Made by a program: the position numbers and the translations under genes. From Diadema setosum (taxonomy: Eukaryota; Echinodermata; Echinoidea; Diadematoida; Diadematidae), in the NCBI RefSeq assembly GCF_964275005.1, contig NC_092705.1:14817885-14881884 (forward strand): a stretch of 64,000 nucleotides of DNA, in the 5' to 3' direction. The notes beneath the pieces were generated by a model. The model was not told the origin of the DNA, did not search any database, and saw only the letters and a program-made list of their open reading frames with translations. This document shows positions 42,708-54,347 of the stretch, piece by piece. Numbering within the stretch: position 1 is the first letter of the stretch; each line of letters begins with the position of its first letter.

Positions 42708-42878
42708 GCTTCTACTGGAAATGGAAAAATAAATGAATGAGAAAAAAATATGTTTAATAATCACATGGCCACTATACATAGTTTGCAAAATAAGGATTCA
42801 TTCCAGAATCGGGGACTTTAACTTGGACAGTAACTATGTACAACGGTATGAGGTTTTTTGTGTCACTCGCCATTCAAA

Positions 42879-42919
42879 GCACACACCATGGAGCTCTGTT
42901 AGTAGCTCCATGCACACAC
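42879..42919 (+). mobile_element. 25 bp palindromic insertion, copy 2, with 8 bp duplication
   Basis: GCACACAC (42879-42886) and GCACACAC (42912-42919) flank the same 25 bp palindrome found at 22518-22542. The flanks differ completely from copy 1, so only the palindrome and not its neighbourhood is shared. Confidence 0.7.
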
Positions 42920-42937
42920 ATGCGATAACTTTTTTTT

Positions 42938-43954
42938 CATGCCTCCGCCAACGAAGTGGCCGGAGGCATTATGTTTTCGGGTCGTCCGTCCGTCCGTACG
43001 TTCGTACGTCCGTACGTCCGTCCCGTTTTGTTTTTGTCGATATCTCAAGAACCGTGAGGTGGTTTTTCATCAAACTTGGTATGAGGGTATATCCTGGGGG
43101 GATAATACTTTGTTTCGATTTTAGGGTCACGGGGTCAAAGGTCAAAGGTCACAGGTTATTTTGTGAAAAAAAGGTTGAAATTTCATGTTTTTCTCCATAT
43201 CTCGCAAATGGTTCAAGGTATCTTCATGGAACTTAGTATATATGCATGTACCGATGGGCAGCGATTATCTAGGGAAGTTGGGGGTCATGGGTCAAAGGTC
43301 AGGGGGTCAAAGGTCAAGGTCAACTCCTCAAAATATCACTACTTTCCTTATATTTATGCAATGCCTGAAGGATTTTTTTTTAACTTGATGTATGCATGTA
43401 TAACCAAATATATATTCTGTGGGAAGTTTCTTGCCAAAAGGTCAAAGGTCAAAAGGTCAAAGGTCAAGTGAAAGTGCTTAATTGCACTTGTTCCTCCATA
43501 TCTCAAAAAGTAACTCAAGGTATTATCATGAAACTTACATATTTATGCATGTTCTACCTAACAGTGATTCTCTTTGGAACTGTGGGGTTAAAGGTCAAAG
43601 GCCAGGTTTCGATAATACTATTTTACCATTTGATACTGAAATTATACTTTTTCTCAATACCTTGGAAATTACTCAATGCATAAACTTGTAAAAGGGTCAA
43701 AAGTCAAGTGAAAATCATCAGTTCCCCCAAATACCTGCACTCTGACGTTTTAATCATTCATCCAATTGAACCTAGTTCTAGGAAAGTGAACATTCAGCAC
43801 ATTTGTGGCAAACCTGTCATTTTAATATTTTGCCAATTGTGTGAAACTGTCATCACACATTGTCAAGACATTGTACTATAGACCTATTAGGAGAACCATG
43901 CATTATGGCGGAGGCATACACCAGTCGCCGTAGCGACATTTCTAGTTTCGCTTA
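42938..43954 (+). mobile_element. 1 kb Helitron-like repeat dense in AGGTCAAAGGTCA
   Basis: It opens TCATGCCTCCGCCAACGAAG then TGGCCGGAGGCATTATG, followed by a GTCCGTCC/GTACGTCC microsatellite. It ends GGCGGAGGCATACACCAG then GTCGC-CGTA-GCGAC-ATTTCTAG|T, a short hairpin 8 nt before CTAG with T following, which is the 3' signature of Helitrons. Direct repeats GGTCAAAGGTCA occur at 43133-43151, 43289-43322, 43439-43466 and near 43590. No Rep/helicase frame, so it would be non-autonomous. Confidence 0.6.
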
Positions 43955-44199
43955 TAATTCATCAATGCAACGTTGCATGAATGTAGTGAATTGGATTGTG
44001 GTTTGTTTCGATTGCAAAAGACAACAGCACGACTCGTCAAAGGTAACTTTGATTATGTTAATTTTCACGGGATTAATCTTATGCAAAAACTATATATTTG
44101 CAAAATTCAAACAGCAAAATGATTATATTTCCCATGGGTTTGAATTTTCAACGTGTGTATATGGGTCACATGTAAACACTGTCACAATACCCGTATAGT

Positions 44200-44362
44200 G
44201 GCGGATCTACGGGGGGGGGGGGGTGGGGGGATCGGGTATAGGGGTTTACCCCCCCCCCATCTCCTCCCCTCCCCTCCCCCTCCCCTCACCCTCCCCTCCC
44301 CCTCCCCTCACCCTCCCCTCCCCCTCCCCTCCCCTCCCCTCCCCCTCCCCCTCCCCCCCTCG
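44200..44362 (+). repeat. G-run then CCCCT polypyrimidine tract
   Basis: A GGCGGATCTACGGGGG element stub is followed by over 100 bp of (CCCCT)n and CCCTCACC, a strand-asymmetric pyrimidine tract able in principle to form triplex DNA. Its proline/leucine frames are shadows. Confidence 0.9.
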
Positions 44363-44861
44363 CTGCCAAAATGAAAATGAGATGTGCATATCTTTTGAGG
44401 GGGAGGGAGGGGCTTGCCAACCGATTTTTGGAGAGATGTGGCAGCAAAAAATATGAATACTTTTCTCTTTTTTTTTGGGGGGGGGGCGTGTCATATGACC
44501 CATCGATATTGGGTCAACCCCCCCCCCTTAGCAAAAAGCCTAGATGCTTCGTGAAGTGCTTTATTGTCAAGAACGCATTTAAATCATCATGGACAACTTA
44601 AAATATTGCGTCAGACACGTTACAAAAGTAACAGTCAGTCTGTTCAGAGCTTAAATAACAGTCATGTTGCCAATAAATGGTTTTCCCCACCTGTAATGTC
44701 ACCTGTAATGTGATAATGTCAGCTGCACCCTTATCTTGTTTTTTTTTCACGTTGATTAAAAGACTTCGATGTCATTTAAGTGTTCATGTAAGATGTATTA
44801 CATATATATAACGCTAGATCCGGATTTTATACCACGGAAATACGCCCTAACGCTGGGTATT

Positions 44862-44977
44862 ATATATATATATATATATAATATATATATATATATGTAT
44901 AATATATATATATGTATAGGTATATCACTTTATCGTTATATTATTTGACTTCAACGAATTGTATATAATTTGGTGTC

Positions 44978-45012
<35 letters not shown>

Positions 45013-45031
45013 TGTGTGTGTGTGTGTGTGT
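44862..45031. repeat. (TA)n and (TG)n arrays
   Basis: TA repeats at 44862-44930, a short unique spacer, then about 25 TG units at 44981-45031. Confidence 0.95.
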
Positions 45032-45717
45032 TTTAGCTCATAATAACACGTGAAATTTGTAAATGTCAATTTCCATGTAATTTACGTTATTATGTTCTCC
45101 TTGTGTACCACTTCCCCTATCAGAATATTTCAGGGATGAAATATATAATTACATATACACCTGTACTACCGAATGAATGACTGAATGAATGACTGACTGA
45201 ATGATCTAATCATAATGCATGAAGAAAAAAAATCAAAGCATATAATGACTGCATGAGTTGATAATTGAAACGTCACAGTCCAAACACCGCTACAACAACG
45301 AAGAGAACTGTCAGCAATCATTTTGATCTGAGGCTAATGGTTACAAAATTAATTACAAAAACTATACACAAAACGCCGCTGCACGCATCGTTTCTCTGTC
45401 AAGCAAACGCAGTCACGTCACCCCTACCTACGAGTCTTCACTGGTTGCCTGTAAAATTAGGCTTATGATACTACTCTTCTTCTGGTTTATCATGTCATTT
45501 ATGGAACAGCTCCTAATTGCAATGTATGCCTGTTGCGTCAATACCAACCTACACGAACTTTTCGATCCTCAACTTCTATAATGGTCTCTTACATATTCCG
45601 CTTTCTAGGAAATCATGGGTGGAACGAGCGCTTGTAAATCGCTCACGCTACATGCTGGACCAACACTGTGGAATTCACTTGACTTCCCCGTGAGCTGAAA
45701 GACTCAAGCTCCATAAC

Positions 45718-46290
45718 TTAAAGGACAAGTTCACCTTCATTAACATAAGGATTGAGAGAATGTAGCAATATTAGTAGAACACATCATTGAAAGTTTGAGG
45801 AAATTCGAACAATCCGTTCAAAAGTTATGAATTTTTGAAGTTTTTGTGCAGTCACCACTGGATGAGAAGACTACTGCAGTGTGTGATGTCACATGCGTAC
45901 AACAATAAGGAAAATATAAAGAGAATTTCACAAAATTTCATTTTTTTGGAAAAAAGTACACATTCCCTTGACTCGTTACTGACATGTGTTATGGGTAATA
46001 TTATTCCCATTGCCTTTAGAAAGAGGCAAGTCAAGTGCTCTTTTATTATGCGAAAAAAGTGAAAATATGTTGAATTTTCTTTACATTTTCTTTATACTGT
46101 TGTACTCATATGACATCACGAGCCTTATATAGTAGTCTCCTCATCCAGCGGTTCCAACACAAAAATTTTAAAAATTCATAACTTTTGCATCCATTGTCCA
46201 ATTTTCCTCAAACTTTCACTGATGTGTTCTACTAATATTGCTGCATTCTCTCAATCCTTATGTTTATGAAGGTGAACTTGAGTCCTTTTA
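45718..46290 (+). mobile_element. Foldback miniature element inserted in a LINE
   Basis: TTAAAGGACAAGTTCACCTT at the left and GGTGAACTTGAGTCCTTTTA at the right are the tips of arms that extend inward for over 150 bp (AATTCATAACTTTTG against CAAAAGTTATGAATT). The flanks are LINE RT sequence, with TTA on both sides as a possible target duplication. Confidence 0.8.
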
Positions 46291-46370
46291 GGAGTAACCT
46301 AAAATCCTATTTGTTTGACAGTGCGTTTTGAAGACAGACTTTCATGTCTTCATTTTCGTCCTCTCCTTCT

Positions 46371-46668
46371 CTCAAAAAAAAAATCGAGTGAAAATGTTCA
46401 CTCTTGAAGGAGTGAATAACAGAAAAGAGAGAATTTAGAGTGAAATTGGAGTGAATTTTTAGTGAAAATGTTCATTTTCAAGCTCGTTTTAGAGTGACCT
46501 CAGGGATCACTCCAAAATCTTCGAGTGATCCCTGAAGTCACTCCAAAATGAGTGAAAATAAACATTTTCACTCAAAATTCACTCCAATTTCACTCTAAAT
46601 TCACCCTTTTTTGTATTCACTCCTTCAAGAGAGAATACTTTCACTCGATTTTTGTTTTTAGAGAGTTC
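46371..46668 (+). mobile_element. Palindromic miniature element inserted in a LINE 3' UTR
   Basis: CTCTCAAAAAAAAAATCGAG then TGAAAATG at the left mirror CACTCGATTTTTGTTTTTAG then AGAG at the right. The two halves fold almost completely (GAGTGAAATTGGAGTGA on one arm, TTCACTCCAATTTCACTC reversed on the other) around GGGATCACTCC / GAGTGATCCC. Confidence 0.8.
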
Positions 46669-46799
46669 TTTTATGGTAGGCCCCTATATGTATTTTCAGT
46701 CTTTTTTCTTTGGTGTAAAGCGCCTTGAGCATTTAATCAGAATGGAAAATGGCGCTTTATTGTATGCATGTATTAACATCATTATTTTTACCAGGAATT

Positions 46800-49440
46800 A
46801 AAACATGAAATGCATCGTGGATTATGAGGCCCACAGGAGCACACACACTTCTGACGCACACACAAAAAAAGTAACACTTTAAAAGGATGATTGCGGATAG
46901 ATCTGGAAGTTCATCCTATGCTCGGACGGTCTATACTAACTTCCGTTTCCTGCTTTATTGGTGAAGATCTTTGAAAATTCGGTATTTTAAGCATTGGTCA
47001 TCCCATTTTCCCTCTGTATACAAACACAAATGACTATATTACAGAAAATGATACCATTATATATACTGAGTAAATGAATCATCAGGGCACACCATGATTC
47101 ATTGAAAAAAAAGAAGAAGAAAAACACTCTGACGTGATTGTCTAACAAGACACACGACCTCAATTTGAAGACAAAATAATACTTAATTTGGAATTTGCTT
47201 GAAAATTTTTGGCCGATTTTATCCTGTTAAGTTGGATTTGAAATTAATATCATAGTCAACTTAAAAAAAAAAAATCTACATTTTTTTTTCGTTTGTTTTG
47301 CCACATTTCACCAAGGTTTGGATTATATAATTGTTTCAGTGACTCCTTTCAGACAAAAGATTCTTGTATAAACATAACTGCTTTTCGCACCTAATTCATT
47401 TTTGTACTGTAGGGCCTAATTTCTGATCACAAACTTTAAGTTGTATCCAATCGTTTGCATTTTGAACGGCGTGGTTTTGGATTTTTTTTTTCTTTTAACT
47501 ATAGCTTTACATTGTCCAGCGATAAAATGGACTATAAACATCCGGTATATGGATATTTTATAAAACAAACTAATGCGTGAAACAGCTATGGAAGAAAAAA
47601 AATGTTTAGGCTAGGTCAGAGGGAAGGAGGCGGGGGGGGGGGGGGCTAGCATGGGGGAGGGGTATGTGTGGTGCCTAATGCAGTGATTCAATACAACCAG
47701 GGAGGTGAGAGGACAACTGAGATCATAACCAGCCAGCTTTGTCGATCACACATCATTACGTCATTGGTAAAGCCAACTTGCCCAGTACAAAGTACTGAGT
47801 AGGGCCTACATACGGTACAGTTCTATTCATACTCGATATACAACGATGGAGGCGAAAGCGCTATCCAGAATATGACCCGGAAATGATATACATAGCCAAC
47901 AACTTAGCCCAGACTACGCGAATGATAAATAGTTCTCAACGTAACTTAAAAAGTTCTAATTTTGGGACATGTAAATGATTACATGTTCTCTATCTAAGAG
48001 TTAGAAAGATGTTGGGTACATCTGTTGCTTCTTTTATAATCTAGTAATCGTGAAAAGGAGGGGGATCACCCCTTGCGCATCGATAAGACGACGCCCAGGA
48101 AGTTGGTTTCCAGTTGACCTCTGTGTCTACACGATGTCGACAACCACTTTTAGCTGTGCGAAACAACAGAGAATTTCCCTTAAAAATTAAGGACAGGAGA
48201 ACAAATTTTACCATCTTTGGCGATATACGGATGAAAGATAAAGGTGAGATATAGACAAACTTGTATGAACGTGATATTTTCTTTTCAACACCTCTATTCC
48301 GATATATTTTGCGCAGTATTGCATAAATATCGCGCGCTCGTTCACTGTGTGCGAATCTGTGCATGCAACGATTCCATGACATGCAACCGAACCGCGACAA
48401 TTGTGTCGGTCTCAATGACCACGTATGATTCAGAAACGTACCGCAAAACGTACAACTACTGTACAAACGATAACGTTACCTCACGAAGTCAATGGTTGAG
48501 ACGCCTTGACATACATTGTAGGTATAGGTCCTAACGCTAGGACCTACTAGGAGAATACTAAACGTTAGAGTAGTACCGTGTGCTGTGTGTGCTGTATGTG
48601 GACATCGGGCAAAATGAAACCGAGTGAAGTGGTGATGTCGATATGTTATTGTAAACTCCATCATAACCCCCTGCCTCCCATGCCTGGTACCAGTGCAGTG
48701 GTGTAACGCTAGCTCACACACAGCATGAGATGACTGAACAAGCTATCTCCCCGTCTGTGCTGTGCTATCTCCCCTGTGCTATCTCTCCAGTGCTAACTTT
48801 GTTAGGCTAGATCTATGTGCTGACACCAGAAAGTTATTTTTCTGCACACATAGAATCTAGAAGTCTAGACATCATAACATTAACACATAGTATGAGTTTT
48901 AACGTCATTAGGATTCCTAATCCTACATCACTGTAGAATCTATAGGCCTAGTGTATGTGTATTGGGGCCTAGCTAACGTTAGTCCTATACTGTTGAGTGT
49001 TACAACATAGAATCTAGACCATATAGACCAGTGACATAGAATCTACCGTACCATCTTAACTATTCATGTTACTAGTATATTTACTAGATTCTAAGTAATC
49101 TAGGTAGGGCAGGGTCGAGTCTAGGGCTAAATTTATTGACAAATTTATTTTACATAATATGAAAGATAATTTGTATGGGTGCAGAAACCGTGATTAGGAT
49201 CTACAAGAAGAAAAGAGAAAATAATAATAATAATGATTAAAAAATATTTTGACCCAGTCGTCCCAGACCATGGCATGACATGTACATCATACATGGCCAT
49301 GGCATCGCAGCTAATAACATGCGGTCAAACATTAATTATTAGTTGAACCCCCAAAGTGGATCTGGAATTTAATTGAAATACAAGGTGTTACAAAAAACAT
49401 TTCCCACTTCTGATCTTATACTAATTATACTAACTAGAGT
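46800..49440. other. Noncoding; CpG-richer island at 48.05-48.7 kb; AATCTAGA-word cluster
   Basis: 48050-48720 is less AT-rich and holds GCGCGCTCG, so it could mark a promoter of an unseen gene. From 48780 to 49130 the words GAATCTAGA, TCTAGA and CTAGATC recur many times. No exon is recognised. Confidence 0.35.
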
Positions 49441-49443
49441 CTA

Positions 49444-50366
49444 GTCGGGGGCACCAGTTTGCTGCAGGGGTCCAGTTTGTGGCACCCCTAGGAATATCTA
49501 ACCATAGTCCATATCTTCAAAAGGAGAAGGGTATTTTTTTTTCTAAATTGTTTTATTTGAAGAGCAACTGAAGAGCTTTCTTTGATACCAGAATCATGAA
49601 ATAACTCGGATGATGGCCTTCATAATTCTAATTTAAACCGTCTGTGTCACGCTGTTTTTAAAAAAGTAAGACTTTCTGAAAAAAACATTAAGATTTTGTT
49701 CTGTTGCTAGGCAACCACCATCATCCCTTGTTTGTATCTTTATACAAAATCTTACTATGAAAAGAGGCCTTGCATGGTAAGGATTCCTCGTGTAACTGTG
49801 TTAAATATTCTAAAATTCATTTCCTTTGTCAGTTTTGAGGATTGCAACAGTGACCAAAATGTCGGGGATGGGTCCGGTTTGTGGCACCCCCATGGGATTT
49901 ACACACATAGCGCTATTTTACATGTCAAAATGAGTGGAAATTGATGAAATACATGCGATCTTGAAAAACTATGAAATGGTGAAGGATCGAGATAATGAAT
50001 CCAAATAAAGTTTTCTAACAAGCTGAAAACTAGTTGGACCATCAAAAAATATTTGGTTTTTGCAAAATTTTAATGAGTGAAGAAATCGGGGGACATTTTT
50101 GTGTGGGGTGCCGCAAACTAGACCCCCCTGCCGCAAACTGGGTCCTCTTGGTGGTTGCAAATTTTCTGCATAAAATTGATTATTATGACTAGGGTAATTG
50201 TCCACCATACCAAATCATGATGCAGTGTCAAGAGGCCTTTCATGGTACCTCTTCCAATTAAAAAATAAAAAAATAAAAATAAATAAATTTCTGTTGCTCG
50301 TTTTACCAGAATACTACTAAATACCCCTGAAAAGGCCTTAACCTGCTGCAAACTGGGTCCGCTACT
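49444..50366 (+). mobile_element. Candidate palindromic element with repeated CCAGTTTGTGGCACC words
   Basis: CCAGTTTGCTGCAGGGGTCC and GTCCAGTTTGTGGCACCCC at the left, GGTTTGTGGCACCCC at 49876, and GGTGCCGCAAACTAGACCCC, GCCGCAAACTGGGTCC and GCTGCAAACTGGGTCC at 50106-50360 form inverted copies of one motif. The middle is AT-rich and featureless. Confidence 0.5.
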
Positions 50367-50397
50367 CTATAGTACATCAGATAACACTGTCTTTGTT

Positions 50398-51456
50398 AGA
50401 GCTGAATAGTGTACAGTTTAGTTGGAGGTGATTTGAATATGAGAGTATGAATCAATTTCATTAAATCCATGATTAATTTTAAAGATAAGTTTGAGGTTTT
50501 GGTCAAATTTGAACCCTCTGTGCATACAGAATTGAACTTTACACAGGAACCAATGATATGTAGGTTCTATGTGGGTATGTGCTATCAATGACCCTGAACA
50601 ATAGACATGAAGACCATGCATACCACCTTTTCAGAGCTCTGCTGTTGTAGTTTTAATGGCATGTATCACTCAGAATTGAGTATTTATGCTCTGCTGTCTA
50701 GATTTCTAGTCTCTTGCTCCAAGGCACATGAATTCTTTATTAATATTAATTCATGATGAACTGCCCTTGGCACTGCTGAATTCATGGTGAAGGGTAAAAT
50801 GCATGCACATGAAAAAGGTACAGTAAGCACATGTTTTCATGTGCTTGCATACACTACATTTCAGGATGAATAAAGACTAGCAGTGCAGTGAATAGAGCGT
50901 AAATACTCAATTTTGGTGTAAATACTCAACTTTGGCGTAAATACTCAATTTTGAGTGATACACGCCATTAAAACCAAATCAACAACAACAAAGAGCTTGT
51001 CTGGCCAGAAGGTATCTTGTCAGCAAACAATCAGGGGACCAAATAGCTGTCCAAGCAAAGGCCATCAAATTATTACCAAATTCTCTGAGGAAAGTGATGA
51101 AACATGTCAATTAGAAAGAAAAAAAAGAGAAAAGAAAATGAAATAAAAAGGAACCTGGCGTAAATACTCAATTCTGAGTGATACACAACAACAAAAGTGG
51201 AATTTCTCATGACTAGTAATGTTGTATATAACAGAGCATCCAAACCCTAGTCATTGTTCAGGACCATTGTCTGGTTGTTAACCACACTTTCCCATACACA
51301 CCAATTGACCCCTGTGCAAAATTAAAATTTGTACAGGGGGTTGAAAATAGAGCAAAATCTGAAACCTCGCTGAAAAATAAATCTTGAATTTAATGAAACT
51401 GATTTTTGCTTTCATTTTTAGATTACCTCCAACAAAATTGTACACTGTTCAGCTAC
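50398..51456 (+). mobile_element. 1.06 kb imperfect palindrome
   Basis: CTGAATAGTGTACAGTTTAG then TTGGAGGT at the left is mirrored by ACCTCCAACAAAATTGTACA then CTGTTCAGC at 51424. Inside, TTTTAATGGCATGTATCACT then CAGAATTGAGTATTTA (50651) pairs with TAAATACTCAATTTTGAGTG then ATACACGCCATTAAAA (50937). Confidence 0.7.
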
Positions 51457-52199
51457 TTATATCAAGGATCAAAAGTGGGCAATTTTTTTTTTTTTTTTTT
51501 TTTTTTTGTAACACCTAGTAGAATGTGGGGTTTTATACTTAGACTCTAACGGTACTACTGTACTACTACTCTCTACTCTTTGAATACAACTGGCTTGAGT
51601 AACCATACAGTGTAAATACAATGTACGCTTGGATGATATGTCTATGTATACAAACAACAGACAATTGATTCACTATACTTTATGATTTCTTTTATGAGAA
51701 GGTTTAGAACTCGATGGAATGCTTGATAATGAAGAGTTGAGAAGAGTTTCGAAAAAAGATCAGTCTTGTGAGAGAAAAATGATTTGTGAAATTTGTTGAG
51801 GTTGTAGTCCGTAGAACGAAAATCTGTGAGTGCGACTGTCCATCCTCCATTGGCATGACAGTCGACATGTTTGGTGGTTACAGTAGATTTAGTGTTATGG
51901 TACATGTATTGAATGCATGACCTGTTCTGAATTGTGATGATTTTCCTCTTTTCTAACATTTCCCACTTGCTCTTGTTCATGGATGCTGTACTGTTTGCTT
52001 GTATGTTGGCTTGTATCGTGTGTACAGTATACATGTACATGATCAGATGATAGGCATTCTTAGATTTAACAAGGACATTGTGTCTAGATGCTATTGTATA
52101 GGCAAATGTATTTATTACCAGTAAATGTTAAATTAAATGCTTTAACTTTTCTTTTTCCATCAGAAAAGATGGCTTGATAGCCCATATTTGTAGCTGCAG

Positions 52200-52512
52200 T
52201 AGCAAATAGCTGGTCTTCCATGGGGTCAATTGTCCAGTTGGATGTACATGTAAGGCAGGACCCCTTCGCTGGGTTATGCACTCTGCTCTTTGTGATGAAT
52301 GAATGAGGTGGGATTTTTTGTGTGCATGAGTTGTGACCCATTCACATTTAGGACCTTCATTTTATGTCCTATCCGAAGGACAGAGTGTTTTGCCTTTTAC
52401 AGAGGGGATGATATGACTACACACAACATTGTTCAGTTAGACTTGATGGGAATCGAACCCAGGATCTGGAGGCAAACGCACTACGCAGTGAGCCAAACCA
52501 CCACCCTACATG
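52200..52512 (-). repeat. tRNA-derived SINE
   Basis: On the minus strand the head reads GGTGGTGGTTTGGCTCACTG, with an A-box-like TGGCTCACTGCGTAG, followed by GATCCTGGGTTCGATTCCCA with a perfect Pol III B box GGTTCGATTCC (about 52450-52460). The body follows (CTGTCCTTCGGATAGGACAT and then TTCATTCATCACAAAGAGCA). The body also appears at 5905-5975, which shows it is a dispersed family. Confidence 0.75.
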
Positions 52513-52689
52513 TATCATGATGTCTACTATCTGTTGATGCCTACACACACACACACTTTGTGATTGATTCAACCACAGACCTACATTGTAATACCTTACA
52601 GCTACTACTACATACCTGTTGAATATTATACAAGTTGTACCTGGCCAAAATATGTGGTTATAAGTTACACAAAATTTACTTGATCTTCT

Positions 52690-53640
52690 GCTTGCCCTTA
52701 TTCTGGGTTAGGTGCAATAGCAAATAAACTTCTTTTTTCTTGTGCTGTGTGGTGTTTAGTACTGAGAACATGGGCATTAAGATTGCTGCTCAGGGTGATA
52801 CTTGTCCTTATATCTCTTCCTTGCCTTCTCCAAGTAAGATTTGAATGAGTTGAGTGATGTGCTGTTACCACAATAAGGATGCATTTGGGGAGATTCAGTG
52901 ACATTGTGTTGTGAGAAGACATTTACATACACAATTTGTAACAGCTTGGGTTAATTGCGTAGATCTGTTCTTTGTCATCTTGTACTTACTGGTATGTCGT
53001 CTAGTTCTGCTGTCTGTTCTCAAGTTGAAGAACTTACTTGGCTGAATATCTTCTAGTCCATTTATACTCGTGTGTGTTTGGAGCTGCCTAGTGTATAAAG
53101 TAGCTTAGATTTTTTTTTTTTTAAGTCTTTCTTGATACATGTGATTTCTGAGGCTAGTTATAGACTTGGTTGCTCATCTCTGCACTTTCTAGATCTTATG
53201 AGAATCCCTTTTCAAATCAGGGCTTCTTATCTTGGAGCAATATTCCAGTGATGGGCATACTAACGATTTGTAGAGTTGGATGAAGTTACATGATGATGAA
53301 TGAAGGATAAAAACAGTGAATGCTTGATGTTTCCCATCTTGGGTTTGAATTTGCTGTTATTTTCTTTACCCACAGTATGTAAGCTGAAAAATGTCCGCTG
53401 GTTGTCAAATGTGACACCCAGATAAATTCTCAGTGACTAGAAGATGAGATGGACGGACCTTGAGATGTTAGACTGAAATCAAAGCTTTGACAAAGCTCGA
53501 GTTATTCTTCCTGTAGTGAACAATTTTGCGCTATTTGTAGAAAGGGAGAGGTACCATGCATCTGCCCATTTATTCAGATTCTCAAGAATTCTGTTGTCGC
53601 TGTTATGGCGATCATAAGTTCACTGTAATGAAAAAGTTCA
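52690..53640 (-). mobile_element. Degenerate antisense LINE RT C-terminal relic
   Basis: On the minus strand the frames give LNKWADAWYLSLST (near 53580), LRIYLGVTFDNQRTFFSL, QLYKSLVCPSLEYCSKIRSP, SREKPHV-like SHVSRKT, and EDIQPSKFFNLRTDSRTRRH (near 53010). These correspond in order to the thumb and C-terminal blocks of CR1/Rex-type reverse transcriptases (NKWADTWYLSF, LGVTFD, YKSLVRPHLEYC, PSKFF, TRGH). There are many stops and frame changes, so it is an old copy. Confidence 0.75.
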
Positions 53641-54347
53641 CTTTTTCATAAAAACTTACTCGGTATTCTTTGTTTTTATCTAGAGCTGGCTAGACACGTG
53701 TAGTGATTAGTGTGTGTGTAGTTTGGGCAGTAAGTCTTTGCTGCTAGTGTAAGGGTCTGTATTTGGGATATAACACAAATACAATGTACACTCGTAATTG
53801 TACAAGTTTCTAGTGATGTAGCAATCCTCTGTTGCTTTTTAGCACCTCACAATTTCTTCAGAATGTATTTTTATGCACATTTTCTGCAGGAAACAATGAG
53901 AATAGATTAACCTTGTTTTTAAAATTTCTTCCTGTTAAACCTACCCGATTATCTGGCAAAAATAACACACATCAGAAGTACTTGTTCACTCTGTAGGTCA
54001 ATGAGGTGGAGTACCCGATTATGTGGAGACATTTCCCAATAAGTCTTGACAGAGCCATTAATGTTCACTTCGCCCACATTAGTGATAAGGAGATTATCCT
54101 TTTCCTGTAAGTAGCCGAGACGATGGCTTGTCTGCCTGTGTTATTTACATACACATGTATACATCTCCTAACTGTACATCTTGAATCTTGAATCTAAGGG
54201 AGCTCTCCTGTTGAGAGCATTTCTGCTATCCTGCAGAGGACTGTGCTGTTCTGTCTAGTGTCTTTAATCATAATATTTAATGACAGTTTTGACTGGCTGT
54301 AACATAAATTGCCGATGTCACTTCTGATTGTAGTCTCTCTCTTTTTA

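Larger units (their letters stand above)
45265..46795 (+). mobile_element. LINE C-terminal/3' fragment hosting two nested palindromic elements
   Basis: The blocks NAAARIVSLSS, THVTPTYESLHWLPV-like PTSLHWLPVK, LLLVYHVIYGTAPNC and RKSWVERALVNRSR (about 45370-45700) are from the C-terminus of an L2/CR1-type RT. They are interrupted by one palindromic element (45718-46290). The reading then resumes with SNLKSYLFDSAF and a stop (46292-46330), is interrupted by a second (46371-46668), and ends with the LINE tail GTAAAGCGCCTTGAGC and AAATGGCGCTTTATTG near 46710-46795. Confidence 0.8.

Noticed and set aside
42733-43683. Overlapping frames with VKGQ and KVKRSK-type repeats
   Set aside because: Translations of the GGTCAAAGGTCA repeats and of the GTCCGTCC microsatellite.
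47693-47717. Further copy of the CAGGGAGGTG palindrome
   Set aside because: Only one arm is present and the flanking direct repeat (ACAAC) is short and not adjacent.
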